Shown in pieces: positions 9,072-17,783 of a stretch of 64,000 nt of DNA (position 1 is the stretch's first letter; each line of letters starts with the position of its first letter). The notes under the pieces are model-generated. The model searched no databases and was not told the origin of the DNA. It saw only the letters and a program-made list of their open reading frames with translations. Origin of the DNA: Nitrosomonas sp. Is79A3 (GTDB taxonomy: Bacteria; Pseudomonadota; Gammaproteobacteria; Burkholderiales; Nitrosomonadaceae). Location: contig NC_015731.1 in the NCBI RefSeq assembly GCF_000219585.1, positions 3,596,001-3,660,000 on the forward strand. The letters run 5' to 3'. A program made the position numbers and the translations under genes.

Positions 9072-9619
9072 AAACATTTCTTAGTTTGATATTGGCATCA
9101 CTCATACTGACATTCATTGTCCTTGGTTCCGGTGCTTACAATATGGCAGCCACAGAAAAACACTGGGGCATCACGGAAAAGATTATCGAATGGGTGCGTG
9201 AAAGCTCCATCGAAGCGCGCGCCAAGAACCTGGAAGTACCTCCTCTGGATGACACAGAGGTACTCCTGAAAGGCGCCGAACACTACAATGCCATGTGCAC
9301 AACTTGCCATCTGGCTCCCGGTTTGAGACCAACAGAATTGTCCATAGGTTTGTATCCGCAAGCACCCGCATTCCATCAACGCGAATCAGTCAATGATCCA
9401 GCCAAACAATTAGATCGCATCAGAGCATATTTCTGGGTAATAAAAAATGGCTTAAAAATGACCGCCATGCCAGCCTGGGGTCTTAGTCACGATGATGATT
9501 CGATCTGGGCAATGGCAGCCTTTGTTGTCAAAATGAGCCATATGACACCTGAGCAATATGAAAATCTCATCAGTTCAGCCAAAGATCACTCGCATGACCA
9601 TGATCACAGTCATCATTAA
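9068..9619 (+). CDS. Membrane-anchored monoheme cytochrome c with histidine-rich tail
   Basis: A 183-residue c-type cytochrome. An N-terminal hydrophobic segment (residues about 3-22) acts as signal or anchor. One heme-binding motif, CTTCH, is at residues 77-81, and the likely axial methionine is in LKMTAMPAWG. The C-terminus is histidine-rich (DHSHDHDHSHH), suggesting metal binding. It would act in periplasmic electron transfer. The start codon overlaps the cysB stop (ATGA), which makes co-expression with the sulfur regulator likely. The electron partner is unknown; a link to sulfur or sulfite oxidation is only a guess from the neighbour. Confidence 0.88.
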   Translation: MKTFLSLILASLILTFIVLGSGAYNMAATEKHWGITEKIIEWVRESSIEARAKNLEVPPLDDTEVLLKGAEHYNAMCTTCHLAPGLRPTELSIGLYPQAPAFHQRESVNDPAKQLDRIRAYFWVIKNGLKMTAMPAWGLSHDDDSIWAMAAFVVKMSHMTPEQYENLISSAKDHSHDHDHSHH

Positions 9620-9689
9620 CTTGAATAGTAAAAAACCAAGATTCAGCTTAGCTTGATTACCTGATCTGCGCCTATCAAGGTATATAACT

Positions 9690-10118
9690 TTGATTCAATC
9701 CGTCATAGCCAAGGATCTTATTGCAAGCTACCTGTGCGCAAATTATCAGATTGGTACCGGCCCTGATTTAATTTCGTTACGAATTGATCAATTCTCAGAA
9801 CCACTCGCAAAACTCCTGATTTCATCGGGGCAATCTTGCGCGGCTATTATCAGCGCCTATAATCCATACAGTCGGCGATTAAGTAATGAACAAAATTTGA
9901 CGGCGCACGAATCGCTCAGGAATTTCTTGAGTCAGCATTCCTACCCGACAATTGAAAGCTTAAATACTGACCCGGCCGGCTTATGGCCCGCAGAAAAAAG
10001 TTTTTTTGTGCCCGGACTGGATCTGAATACCGCTCAACCATTAGGACAGCAATTTGATCAGAATGCGATTGTATGGATCGGTGGTGATGCAATCCCCCGC
10101 TTGATCCTGCTGCGCTAG
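9690..10118 (+). CDS. DUF3293 family protein
   Basis: A 142-residue cytoplasmic protein matching the DUF3293 pattern: IISAYNPYSRRLSNEQN in the middle and FVPGLDLNTAQPLGQQFDQNA near the C-terminus. No biochemical function is established for the family. The start is a TTG at 9690 preceded by AAGG. A later methionine start is not available without losing conserved sequence, so the TTG is accepted with moderate confidence. There is no sign of an operon with the cytochrome gene beyond the same orientation and a 70-base gap. Confidence 0.78.
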   Translation: MIQSVIAKDLIASYLCANYQIGTGPDLISLRIDQFSEPLAKLLISSGQSCAAIISAYNPYSRRLSNEQNLTAHESLRNFLSQHSYPTIESLNTDPAGLWPAEKSFFVPGLDLNTAQPLGQQFDQNAIVWIGGDAIPRLILLR

Positions 10119-10260
10119 AAACAATTGACTAAGCATTTGTTTCAACAGAAAATGACTTAACACCAGACAAGATATTGGGGTATCAAAAAATTCAGTATAG
10201 CTGCCAACGCAAACCCGGTGCTATACTCATTACTTTCACAACAGTTTGGGAGATACAACT

Positions 10261-11133
10261 ATGAAGCAAACACTCACCTTTCTGACTTTGGCTATATTCA
10301 GTTTTGGATTGCTTGCTTTTGATGCGGAAGCAAAGCGCATGGGCGGCGGCAAAAATATAGGCACACAACGTCAATCTGTTAACCCGCAGCAAGCTGCGCC
10401 TAATTCCCAGAAATCAGCTGCAGCCGCGCCTGCGGCTGCAGCTGCAGGCGGTGGAAGTAAATGGGGTGGCGCACTGGCAGGTCTTGCAGCCGGCGGTTTA
10501 CTGGCCGCGCTCTTTATGGGTGGCGCGTTTGAGAACATCAACATGATGGATATGGTCATGCTGGCGTTATTAATCGGCGCAGTGTTCTTTGTTATCCGCA
10601 TGCTGCGCAAACCCAAAACTGCAGAATCCACACCTTCGATGCAATATTCAGGGACGAACACAAACACGCAAGACCGTTTCAGCACGCCACCGTTTACCGC
10701 ACCCGCAGGAACTGCAACAGCAGATAACAGCGAAACTGCTTACCGTCAGCCGAATATTCCGGCAGACTTTAAAGTAGAGCCGTTCATACGCAATGCAAAG
10801 GCTTCGTTCATGCGCTTACAGACTGCGCATGACCATGGCGATGTCAACGAAATCCGTGACTACACAACCCCCGAAATGCTTGCAGAAATTAGCGCGCAAA
10901 TTAATGAACGGGGTGATTCGCAGCAGAAAACGGAAGTACTGTTCATTGATGCCAATTTGCTGGAAGTTGAAACAACCAATGATATGGCAGTCGCCAGTGT
11001 CCGCTTCACCGGTCAGCTACGCGATGCGCCCGATGGCGAGCCTGAAGCATTTGATGAAATCTGGCATGTCCAGAAAGATCTTAAGAATCCTGATGCCACT
11101 TGGTTATTGGCAGGTATTCAGCAAGTTTCCTAA
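10261..11133 (+). CDS. Tim44-like domain membrane protein
   Basis: A 290-residue protein. It has a cleavable signal peptide (residues 1-24, ending FDAEA), then a low-complexity Ala/Gly/Gln-rich region and a glycine-rich hydrophobic stretch (GGALAGLAAGGLLAALFMGG). A second transmembrane segment (MVMLALLIGAVFFVIRML) and a C-terminal Tim44-like domain follow. This last part has the family features FIRNAKASFMRLQ, a central EI.. helix and FDEIWHVQKD. Bacterial members are envelope proteins of unknown role. The ATG at 10261 is chosen over the upstream in-frame ATG at 10246 because GGGAGA stands at the right distance. Confidence 0.88.
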   Translation: MKQTLTFLTLAIFSFGLLAFDAEAKRMGGGKNIGTQRQSVNPQQAAPNSQKSAAAAPAAAAAGGGSKWGGALAGLAAGGLLAALFMGGAFENINMMDMVMLALLIGAVFFVIRMLRKPKTAESTPSMQYSGTNTNTQDRFSTPPFTAPAGTATADNSETAYRQPNIPADFKVEPFIRNAKASFMRLQTAHDHGDVNEIRDYTTPEMLAEISAQINERGDSQQKTEVLFIDANLLEVETTNDMAVASVRFTGQLRDAPDGEPEAFDEIWHVQKDLKNPDATWLLAGIQQVS

Positions 11134-11161
11134 GTTATTTTCAATATAGCATTATTGAGTT

Positions 11162-11212
11162 AACCCGGCCGGAACGCACCTGTTTCTGGTTAAACGATCA
11201 GGCCGGGGTTTA
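11162..11212 (+). terminator. Weak hairpin after the Tim44-like gene
   Basis: AACCCGGCC and GGCCGGGGTT can pair around a loop of about 30 bases, followed by TTAACA. It begins about 30 bases after the stop codon. The long loop and short T-run make this a tentative terminator. Confidence 0.35.
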
Positions 11213-11213
11213 A

Positions 11214-11352
11214 CAAGCAGTTGAAAAACGTATTCGAGGTAGCCGATGCAAGGCGAAAATAGGCGAAAAAGCACAGTTTATGCATGATAAATGAGCATTT
11301 TGGGTCTAGTTTTTAACACTGCAACAGCAACGCAGATAGTTTTTATCGCTTG
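11214..11352. repeat. Family A inverted-repeat element, diverged copy
   Basis: About 139 bases closely related to the copy at 40843-40991; shared blocks include AGCCGATGCAAGGC, GATAAATGAGCATTTTG and CAACGCAGATAGTTTTT. The ends here are only partly inverted (CAAGCAGTTGAAAAA against TTTTTATCGCTTG), so this copy looks older. No open frame of interest. It fills most of the gap between the Tim44-like and DUF2165 genes. Confidence 0.8.
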
Positions 11353-11423
11353 CATCAACCCGCACAATTTCTCCCAATTAATCTTCAGCATTCATTTAAT
11401 GACTGCACCCAATCACTAACACC

Positions 11424-11918
11424 ATGTATACGAGATTATCAAAAACTGTGATGGTCTTGGCTTTTGCACTGTATGCCTCGCTGGTCGCTTTCGGCAATTT
11501 GACTGATTACAACTCAAATTTTTCCCTCGTGACTCACGTTCTTACGATGGATACAACCCTTCCTGATAACCAGGGAATGTGGCGGGCTATTCATTCTCCC
11601 TTCATTCATCATACGGTTTATAGTTTCATCATTGGGATAGAAGTCGTGATTGCAGGACTTTGCTGGCTGGGCAGTTTGCGTTTATATCAGAACCTTAAAG
11701 ACCCTCCATCCTTTAATCAGGCAAAAGGTTTGGCAATCCTGGGATTAACACTTGGTTTTATCCTGTGGTTTACAGGATTCATGACGATTGGCGGAGAATG
11801 GTTTTTGATGTGGCAATCAGAAACTGCCAATGGACAACAAGCTGCGTTTCGTTTAGTTATGATAATTGGCATCACCCTCATCTATTTGACTCAAACAGAT
11901 GAAGCGGGACATCCATAA
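11424..11918 (+). CDS. DUF2165 family integral membrane protein
   Basis: A 164-residue protein with four predicted transmembrane helices (about 8-25, 68-88, 103-122 and 141-158). It has family features such as FGNLTDYNSNF near the N-terminus, SPFIHHTVYSFIIGIEV in helix 2, and TIGGEWFLMWQS before helix 4. The DUF2165 family is conserved in proteobacteria but has no assigned function. It stands alone between two repeat elements and shows no operon partners. Confidence 0.85.
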   Translation: MYTRLSKTVMVLAFALYASLVAFGNLTDYNSNFSLVTHVLTMDTTLPDNQGMWRAIHSPFIHHTVYSFIIGIEVVIAGLCWLGSLRLYQNLKDPPSFNQAKGLAILGLTLGFILWFTGFMTIGGEWFLMWQSETANGQQAAFRLVMIIGITLIYLTQTDEAGHP

Positions 11919-11927
11919 AACCATACC

Positions 11928-12044
11928 TAAGAAAACTCTGAATAACTGTCATTTCGAGCGTAGCGAGAAATCTATGGTATTGATTGCCAAAGATCCTTCA
12001 CTTTGTTCGGAATGACATATGAGGGTTATTCAGAGTTTCCTTAA
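11928..12044. repeat. Family B inverted-repeat element, copy 1
   Basis: 117 bases bounded by TAAGAAAACTCTGAATAAC and its near-perfect inverse GTTATTCAGAGTTTCCTTA. The centre holds TCATTTCGAGCGTAGCGAG and its partner TTCGGAATGACA, so the whole unit can fold back. Length and ends match the elements at 15978-16094 and 38433-38550. It fills the gap between two convergent genes. Confidence 0.85.
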
Positions 12045-12059
12045 CTTCGAATACTCGGG

Positions 12060-12467
12060 TCATGATACCAAAGCATCTATTCCGGCCTGGGCAATTTGCG
12101 CATCCTCGAATGATCGCACGCCACTGACACCGATCGCGCCGACAAATTGATTGTTGACAGTGACCGGCAGTCCGCCTTCAATGGGCAATGTGCCGGGTAA
12201 ATTTAGATACCTCAGGCGTCCCTCCGCAATATTCTCTTCCCAGATTTTAGTTGGACGGCGAAATGCAATGGCGGCGCGCGCTTTTTCAATGGCCACATTA
12301 ATACTGCCGAATTGGGTATGATCAAGGCGTTGCAGATAAAGCAAATGACCGCCGTCATCTACGATAACAATGACAACTGGCCATTCATTCCGCTTGGCTT
12401 CCGCTTCTGCACCCGCAGCTATTTTCTTGGCGTCGTCCAGCGTAAGAATTATCTTGTTCATAGTCAT
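12060..12467 (-). CDS. GlcG/HbpS family (DUF336) protein
   Basis: A 135-residue GlcG/HbpS-like protein. It shows the family pattern MNKIILTLDDAKKIAAGAEA, then VIVIVDDGGHLLYLQRLD, a central KARAAIAFRRPT helix, and GGLPVTVNNQFVGAIGVSG near the C-terminus. Characterised relatives bind heme or cobalamin or are encoded with glycolate or diol metabolism, but the function here is unknown. There is no signal peptide, so it is probably cytoplasmic. The ATG at 12467 is supported by the upstream GAGGGG; a second ATG lies two codons later. It is followed on the same strand by no close partner. Confidence 0.88.
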   Translation of the reverse strand: MTMNKIILTLDDAKKIAAGAEAEAKRNEWPVVIVIVDDGGHLLYLQRLDHTQFGSINVAIEKARAAIAFRRPTKIWEENIAEGRLRYLNLPGTLPIEGGLPVTVNNQFVGAIGVSGVRSFEDAQIAQAGIDALVS

Positions 12468-12603
12468 ATTTACCCCTCAAAGCTACAGGCCAAGCCGGTA
12501 ATCCCATCGACACCAACTTTCGATGCCACAGGTCCGAACCCGCAGCTTATTTTTTATGTTGCAATAAAATCTAAATGGCCTATTTGGTTCATGGAACTGT
12601 TAT

Positions 12604-13557
12604 TTAAATCCCAGCACCGCCTTCGAATACTTCTTGACGCATCTGGGCTTGTGAAATATTACTGCCCGGTGGCACACTGCGCGTCAACCACACATTACCG
12701 CCGATCGTTGAGCCTCGACCTATGGTAATGCGTCCCAATATTGTTGCACCGGCATAGATCACCACGTCATCTTCCACAATGGGATGGCGCAAATTTCCCT
12801 TCACCAAAGCGCCATTCTCATCTACCGGAAAACGTTTGGCCCCCAGGGTGACAGCCTGATACAGGCGCACATTTTGGCCAATAATCGCGGTTTCACCAAT
12901 CACCACACCGGTACCATGATCAATAAAAAACCTGCCGCCAATCTGCGCACCCGGATGTATCTCTATACCGGTTACTGAATGCGCAATTTCTGAAAACATG
13001 CGTGCAATCAGCGGCGCGCCCAGACCATGCAAAACATGCGCCAGCCGGTAATGCGTTATAGCCATTATTCCAGGATAACAAACCAGCACCTCATCCACAT
13101 TACGCGCAGCCGGATCACCTTCATAAGCTGCAATAATATCGCTTTCCAGCAGACTCCGGACTTCCGGCAGCCGTTTGGCAAATGCCTGCGTAATAGCTAC
13201 TGATTGCTCACGATCTTCATTACTAAGAACTTCCAGGCCAGAGTTATAGTGCAATTCATGCTGGATCTGCACCATTAATTCGCGCAATGTCATGTTCAGC
13301 GTATGCCCAACATAATAATCAATGCCTTCATCCGCAAATTCCGACGAACCCAGACGGTTAGGAAACAAAGCCGCGCTCAAACCCTCAGCGACACCCATCA
13401 GAATTTTGCGCGACGGTAACTTCGGTGGCTTGTTGTGCCGCCGGTTACGGCTCTCCAGTGAAGCCATGCGTAAAGCACGCAACTCAGCAACAATATTATC
13501 CACATCCAAATAAGCACTCCGCAAAAGGGGATCTTGCGTTCTCTTGATATCGTTCAC
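12604..13557 (-). CDS. cysE: Serine O-acetyltransferase (EpsC/CysE type)
   Basis: Makes O-acetylserine from serine and acetyl-CoA, the carbon acceptor for sulfide. The 317-residue protein has an N-terminal helical domain and a C-terminal left-handed beta-helix of hexapeptide repeats. Recognisable motifs are [19 protein letters not shown] and [13 protein letters not shown], with the catalytic His and Asp of the family, and [19 protein letters not shown]. The length and N-terminal domain match the EpsC branch rather than enteric CysE. Its ATG overlaps the stop of the upstream cysteine synthase gene (ATGA, 13554-13557), so the two last enzymes of cysteine synthesis are co-translated. Its product is also related to the usual inducer of CysB. 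Confidence 0.93.
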   Translation of the reverse strand: MNDIKRTQDPLLRSAYLDVDNIVAELRALRMASLESRNRRHNKPPKLPSRKILMGVAEGLSAALFPNRLGSSEFADEGIDYYVGHTLNMTLRELMVQIQHELHYNSGLEVLSNEDREQSVAITQAFAKRLPEVRSLLESDIIAAYEGDPAARNVDEVLVCYPGIMAITHYRLAHVLHGLGAPLIARMFSEIAHSVTGIEIHPGAQIGGRFFIDHGTGVVIGETAIIGQNVRLYQAVTLGAKRFPVDENGALVKGNLRHPIVEDDVVIYAGATILGRITIGRGSTIGGNVWLTRSVPPGSNISQAQMRQEVFEGGAGI

Positions 13558-14534
13558 GATGTCGTCAAACCCCGCTCATCAAACATGCCCTCAAAAAGAA
13601 TACTGCTCAGATAACGTTCGGCGGAATCCGGCAAAATCACCACGATGGTTTTTCCGGCATTCTGCGGGCGTTTGGCATGGCGTACCGCAGCCGCTACGGC
13701 CGCACCGCAGGAAATACCGGCCAGAATGCCTTCTTCCCGTGCCAAGCGCCGTGCATAGAGTATCGCTTCTTCATTACTGACTTGCTCGATTTCATCGACC
13801 AGTGACAGATCCAGGTTATCGGGCACAAAGCCTGCGCCGATTCCCTGAATTTTATGCGGCCCAGGTGCCAGTGATACACCGGCGCGCTTTTGCGACAATA
13901 CCGCGCTCGCCGCGGGTTCAACCGCCACCGACGTGATGGCTTTGCCTTTGGTTTGCTTGATATAACGGGAAACACCGGTAATCGTACCGCCGGTTCCCAC
14001 GCCCGCTACAAAAATATCGATGGCGCCATCAGTATCATCCCATATTTCCGGGCCGGTCGTTTTTTCATGAATCGCCGGATTGGCCGGATTTCTGAACTGT
14101 TGCAACAGCACATAGCGGCCCGGATCAGAAGCAACAATCTCTTCCGCCTTGGCCAAAGCACCGTTCATCCCTCGCGCCCCTTCGGTTAATTCCAATTTGG
14201 CACCCAATGCAACCAGTAATTTACGCCGTTCCACACTCATCGTTTCCGGCATCGTCAAGGTCAGCGGGATTCCCCGCGCCGCCGCGACAAAAGCCAGCGC
14301 AATGCCGGTATTACCGCTGGTCGGTTCGACAATTTCTTTCCCAGGACCGAGTAATCCCCGGTGTTCAGCATCATCGATCATTGCAGCACCAATGCGGCAT
14401 TTCACCGAATACGCCGGATTACGCCCTTCAATTTTTGCCAATACCAATGTCGGTGCGCCATCAATCACCCGGTTAAGACGCACCAGCGGCGTACGGCCAA
14501 TGGACAACGAATTATTCTCAAACCAATTTGACAT
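13554..14534 (-). CDS. cysK: Cysteine synthase A (O-acetylserine sulfhydrylase)
   Basis: PLP enzyme joining sulfide and O-acetylserine into cysteine. The 326-residue protein has the PLP lysine K45 in [12 protein letters not shown], the substrate loop [12 protein letters not shown], the phosphate-binding glycine loop [12 protein letters not shown] and the C-terminal [11 protein letters not shown]. The SVKCRIG form of the lysine motif favours CysK over CysM. It is first in a leftward two-gene operon with cysE. The arrangement suggests a serine acetyltransferase/cysteine synthase complex, as known in other bacteria. Confidence 0.94.
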   Translation of the reverse strand: MSNWFENNSLSIGRTPLVRLNRVIDGAPTLVLAKIEGRNPAYSVKCRIGAAMIDDAEHRGLLGPGKEIVEPTSGNTGIALAFVAAARGIPLTLTMPETMSVERRKLLVALGAKLELTEGARGMNGALAKAEEIVASDPGRYVLLQQFRNPANPAIHEKTTGPEIWDDTDGAIDIFVAGVGTGGTITGVSRYIKQTKGKAITSVAVEPAASAVLSQKRAGVSLAPGPHKIQGIGAGFVPDNLDLSLVDEIEQVSNEEAILYARRLAREEGILAGISCGAAVAAAVRHAKRPQNAGKTIVVILPDSAERYLSSILFEGMFDERGLTTS

Positions 14535-15113
14535 GATTTTCCCTTTTTTGTGTAATGCCTATTCAAACGCATTACCACTCTTTTATTAATCAAAAATAAA
14601 AAACCGCCCGCTCTGATATTACTTAACCAAACGGATTCACTGGAATCATAAGGATTTCACTATAGCGCATTCGTTCCTAGGCTGAAAGTACATACGCTGC
14701 TATTTCATCAATTTATGGGAGCATTGGCAGTATTGCCAAAATAAGTTGTCTGGCACGCTGCCACGTAAGAAAGTACTTCGATAATAAATTATTTTTGAAT
14801 ATCTCATTTCTAGCAGGCCAATAGAATGGATAGATATACAAATGTAAAAACTGCATAAATATAAGCAAAATGCTTATTTACAAATTAAATCGGCAGTTTA
14901 ATATATGAAAAGAATAGATGAAGGCTAAAGGTGTCAGAACAAGCAAGGCAACCAGTTTATAGAAAATGGAGTTCATCAATATCGCTGCTATATATTGACT
15001 GTACTAAGGTTAGTTATTGAACACCCAATTCCTTGAAGTAATTGATTGAAAATGCAATCATTTTCGATAAAAAAGAGCAATTATTTTTACTATAAAATCA
15101 AAAGGAGTAAATT
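14535..15113. other. Intergenic region between cysK and the PEP-CTERM gene
   Basis: About 580 AT-rich bases between two divergent genes; no coding frame or RNA gene seen. It includes the perfect inverted repeat TTGGCAGTATTGCCAA at 14724-14739, of the size of an operator, about 190 bases upstream of cysK. A second palindrome close to the PEP-CTERM start is listed separately. Confidence 0.5.
15048..15065. promoter_or_regulatory. Palindrome upstream of PEP-CTERM gene
   Basis: GAAAATG and CATTTTC form a perfect 7-base inverted repeat around CAAT, about 50 bases before the ATG at 15114. It may be an operator or leader hairpin. An AGGAG ribosome-binding site follows closely before the start. Confidence 0.4.
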
Positions 15114-15902
15114 ATGAAAAAGAATTTCAAACATAACGCAATTATTGGATTACTGTCATTAATGCCGGTAGGCGCTTACGCAGCACCAATCGATCTATCA
15201 AGCTGGACGCCGCTGACGCTTAATTATCCGGGAGGGCAAGGAGCCGGCAGCTGGGTATTGGAACCAGGAAATACTGCTGTCAAACAGGTAATTAACGCCG
15301 ATCCTTCTTTTTTTCTGAATAACCAGAACACTGCGAGTTATTCGGTAGACGGCTCATGGGAAGTTACAACGACGAGCGATGATGATTACATGGGTTTCGT
15401 GTTTGGCTACCAGAATTCGAGTAATTTTTATTTGTTTGATTGGAAGCAGGGAACTCAGGGCTACGTTGGCCAAACCGCTACGGAAGGAATGACTATTAAG
15501 GAATTTCACGGCGCGACTGGCGATGGCCTTGTGGATTTATCCTTAGAAGAATTCTGGGAAAATGGAGCTAATTTTGGTGACATGGAAATTCTTGCCACGA
15601 ATCATACCGGCAATGGCTGGAATGACAATGTCCTGTATAACTTTCACCTCGATTTTAATTTGAACCCTGGAGAGATTCATATCGTTGTTACACAAGGCGT
15701 AACTGAGTTGTGGAATGTTACCGTTAACGACTCAACATTTTCTGCAGGGCAGTTCGGGTTCTACAACAATTCACAGGAAGCCGTAAGATACGCGGGGTTC
15801 GAAATAACACCCGTTCCAGAACCTGAAACCTACGCTATGCTGCTGGCTGGGTTAGGCTTATTGGGATTTATGGCACAACGCAGGAAGGTGATGGTCAAAT
15901 AA
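15114..15902 (+). CDS. PEP-CTERM protein with thrombospondin C-terminal-like domain
   Basis: A 262-residue secreted protein. It has a signal peptide (residues 1-23, ending GAYA). The central domain has DDYMGFVFGYQNSSNFYLF followed by WKQGTQ, the pattern of the calcium-binding, lectin-like C-terminal domain of thrombospondins. The C-terminal sorting signal is VPEPETYAMLLAGLGLLGF followed by a basic tail (QRRK), to be processed by an exosortase; no exosortase gene is in the window. PEP-CTERM proteins usually accompany exopolysaccharide and biofilm formation. AAGGAG stands before the ATG. The lectin-like assignment is by motif only. Confidence 0.88.
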   Translation: MKKNFKHNAIIGLLSLMPVGAYAAPIDLSSWTPLTLNYPGGQGAGSWVLEPGNTAVKQVINADPSFFLNNQNTASYSVDGSWEVTTTSDDDYMGFVFGYQNSSNFYLFDWKQGTQGYVGQTATEGMTIKEFHGATGDGLVDLSLEEFWENGANFGDMEILATNHTGNGWNDNVLYNFHLDFNLNPGEIHIVVTQGVTELWNVTVNDSTFSAGQFGFYNNSQEAVRYAGFEITPVPEPETYAMLLAGLGLLGFMAQRRKVMVK

Positions 15903-15977
15903 CTTGGGATTATTCAGAACAGGAGTGAGCTGTTGCCCCTGTTCTGAATGCTTGAATAATATTCTTTTGTCGTTTTG

Positions 15978-16094
15978 TTAAGGAAGCTCTGATTAAGTTG
16001 ATACATTCATGGTTCGACAAGCTCACCACGAACGTAATCAATATATTACCGTTCGTCCTGAGCCTGCCGAAGGACTTAATCAGAGCTTCCTTAA
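15978..16094. repeat. Family B inverted-repeat element, copy 2
   Basis: 117 bases with perfect 21-base terminal inverted repeats beginning TTAAGGAAGCTCTGATTAAG. The inside carries GGTTCGACAAGCTCACCACG and a partly inverted partner, CGTCCTGAGCCTGCCGAAGG. Ends and length agree with the copies at 11928 and 38433, but the interior differs. The rest of the 15903-16266 gap shows no gene; the peroxiredoxin promoter should lie in its last 150 bases. Confidence 0.88.
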
Positions 16095-16266
16095 GCATCA
16101 TTTGGCAAAGCTCAATAGCAAGCCTGAACAGATTTTCTGTTTACACTTGAGCAAAAACTGGATTTCGTTTTAATCCTCGTCGTGATAGTCTCTACGATAC
16201 AACTGACAAATTATTACGTTTAAAACCGTTCTAACTGACTAAAAATTATCAATAAAGGAGAATATC

Positions 16267-16926
16267 ATGTCGTTACGCATCAACGATATCGCCCCGAACT
16301 TCACTGCGAAAACTACTCTGGGAACTATCGATTTTCATCAATGGATCGGCGATAGCTGGGCTATCCTGTTTTCTCATCCCAAAGATTTTACGCCAGTATG
16401 TACCACCGAATTGGGCTATATGGCCGGTCTGGAAAAAGAATTTGCACAACGCAACTGCAAGGTAATCGGTTTAAGTATCGATCCAATTGATAACCATGAG
16501 CAATGGGCTAAAGACATTGAAGAAACACAAGGTCACGCGGTTAAATTCCCGATCATCGGCGATACCGATTTGGCTGTCGCCAAGTTGTATAACATGCTGC
16601 CTGCTGATGAATCAGGCACATCGGAAGGGCGCACAGCCGCAACCAATGCGACCGTTCGTTCTGTATTTATCATTGGGCCGGATAAAAAAATCAAATTAAT
16701 GATGACCTACCCGATGACCACAGGCCGCAATTTTAATGAAATTCTGCGCGTGCTCGATTCGATGCAGTTGACCGCGCAATATAAAGTGGCTACACCGGTC
16801 AATTGGAAAAAAGGGGAAGATGTGATCATTGTGCCCAGTGTGTCCAATGAAGAAGCAGAAAAACTCTTTCCACAAGGGTTTAAAACCATCAAGCCTTACT
16901 TGCGCACGACAAAACAACCCGGTTAA
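16267..16926 (+). CDS. 1-Cys peroxiredoxin (Prx6 family)
   Basis: Thiol peroxidase that reduces hydrogen peroxide and organic hydroperoxides. The 219-residue protein has the peroxidatic cysteine C45 in HPKDFTPVCTTELG. The long C-terminal domain includes PVNWKKGEDVIIVPSVSNEE, which defines the Prx6 subfamily, and no resolving cysteine is present in the usual 2-Cys position. It is cytoplasmic, with no signal sequence. The start has a good AAAGGAG at 16255. It stands alone between a repeat element and a decayed gene; no OxyR-type site was recognised. Confidence 0.93.
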   Translation: MSLRINDIAPNFTAKTTLGTIDFHQWIGDSWAILFSHPKDFTPVCTTELGYMAGLEKEFAQRNCKVIGLSIDPIDNHEQWAKDIEETQGHAVKFPIIGDTDLAVAKLYNMLPADESGTSEGRTAATNATVRSVFIIGPDKKIKLMMTYPMTTGRNFNEILRVLDSMQLTAQYKVATPVNWKKGEDVIIVPSVSNEEAEKLFPQGFKTIKPYLRTTKQPG

Positions 16927-16980
16927 TTTAGGTTAATTCCGTCCAAGTACGGAATGAATCTGGATAGCGATGAACGAACG

Positions 16981-17645
16981 CTAACTGAATGACTGCTCAC
17001 GGATTATTTTCTGTAATTCTTGCAGCTCGGGCAAGCGCCGCTTGTAGCCGGTTTCTTCGATCAGTTTTTCCGCCTGCGCCACATGCGCTTGCAGCGAAAT
17101 CCCCCTGCCCCTTTTTCTAAGGGGGGGGGGAACTTCCGGCACACCGCTTTCTCGGCTTCCCTCTTTGAAAAAGGGGGATTCCCTTTCTCCGCAATCAGCA
17201 GCCGCGCCATTTCCAGATGATAATCTGGTCAAATGCAACCGCATGCCGTTCGGTTCGGCGATGCCGTACACTTCTTGCAAATCTTGATGGGCGCGGGTGA
17301 AATCAAGTTTGGGATTGCGGGTGTCTCGATACAACGCGGCATGAGCAAGCAGGCCGCGAGGTAGCATGTCCTGATGCCTGCTGTGCGCAAGCCGGCTACA
17401 GCTTGATCCAGCCAACGGACGGCCTGCTAAAAATCCCCCTGCTGCAAATACACGCACCCGAATATAGGCTTTGTCGATGCAAGAGCCATCAAATTACAAT
17501 TCGTGAAATGGTCAGTTCAACAATTCAGATCATATTCCGCCCGCACCAGCGTCACCCTACCGTGCGCCAACAATCGCTTAATTTCACGGATAGCCGGTTT
17601 ATCGCTGCTGTTGTGGGAAAGAAAAATGTCAAATTCTTGAACCAC
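16981..17645 (-). pseudogene. Remnant of a TIR-domain / TPR protein
   Basis: On the minus strand, a 42-codon piece (17645-17517) reads FDIFLSHNSSDKPAIREIK, the opening strand and helix of a TIR domain, and stops at a TGA. The downstream part (17457-16981) carries TPR-like C-terminal sequence: YLQQGDF, QAVRWLDQAVAGLRTAG, MLPRGLLAHAALYRD, NGMRLHLTRL and KLIEETGYKRRLPELQEL. These pieces fall in different frames, with a stop (GDF*) and a frameshift near 17370. The middle of the original gene, probably a nucleotide-binding domain, is missing. A palindromic element (17097-17182) sits in frame inside the tail. Intact relatives join TIR, NTPase and TPR parts and are often suspected of defence roles. 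This copy is almost certainly dead. Confidence 0.75.
17097..17182. repeat. Palindromic element inserted in the TIR/TPR remnant
   Basis: Ends AAATCCCCCTGCCCC and GAAAAAGGGGGATT are inverted, as are inner pieces (CTTTTTC with GAAAAAG). It contains a run of ten G at 17121-17130. Read on the minus strand it stays open and adds about 28 residues to the surrounding frame. Confidence 0.65.
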
Positions 17646-17783
17646 ACCGGCCTCCCGTTGGCATTATTGGCTTGAAATTAAAAAATAATTAGGATAATAA
17701 TGCTTGCCACCTGATTTGTCAGGATTACTGCAATCCAGCTGTTGGTGTATGACTGCAAATAACTCAACCAGGAGATTACCGTC

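Noticed and set aside
9690..9703. TTGATTCAATCC as a possible FNR site
   Set aside because: It lacks the four-base spacing and the ATCAA arm, and lies at the start of a coding sequence.
14750..14770. TGGCACGCTGCC as a possible sigma-54 promoter for the PEP-CTERM gene
   Set aside because: The -12 element TTGC is not at the required distance, and the site is 350 bases from the start.
15910..16101. Small minus-strand frame of 63 codons
   Set aside because: It is formed by the inverted-repeat element at 15978-16094, not by a gene.
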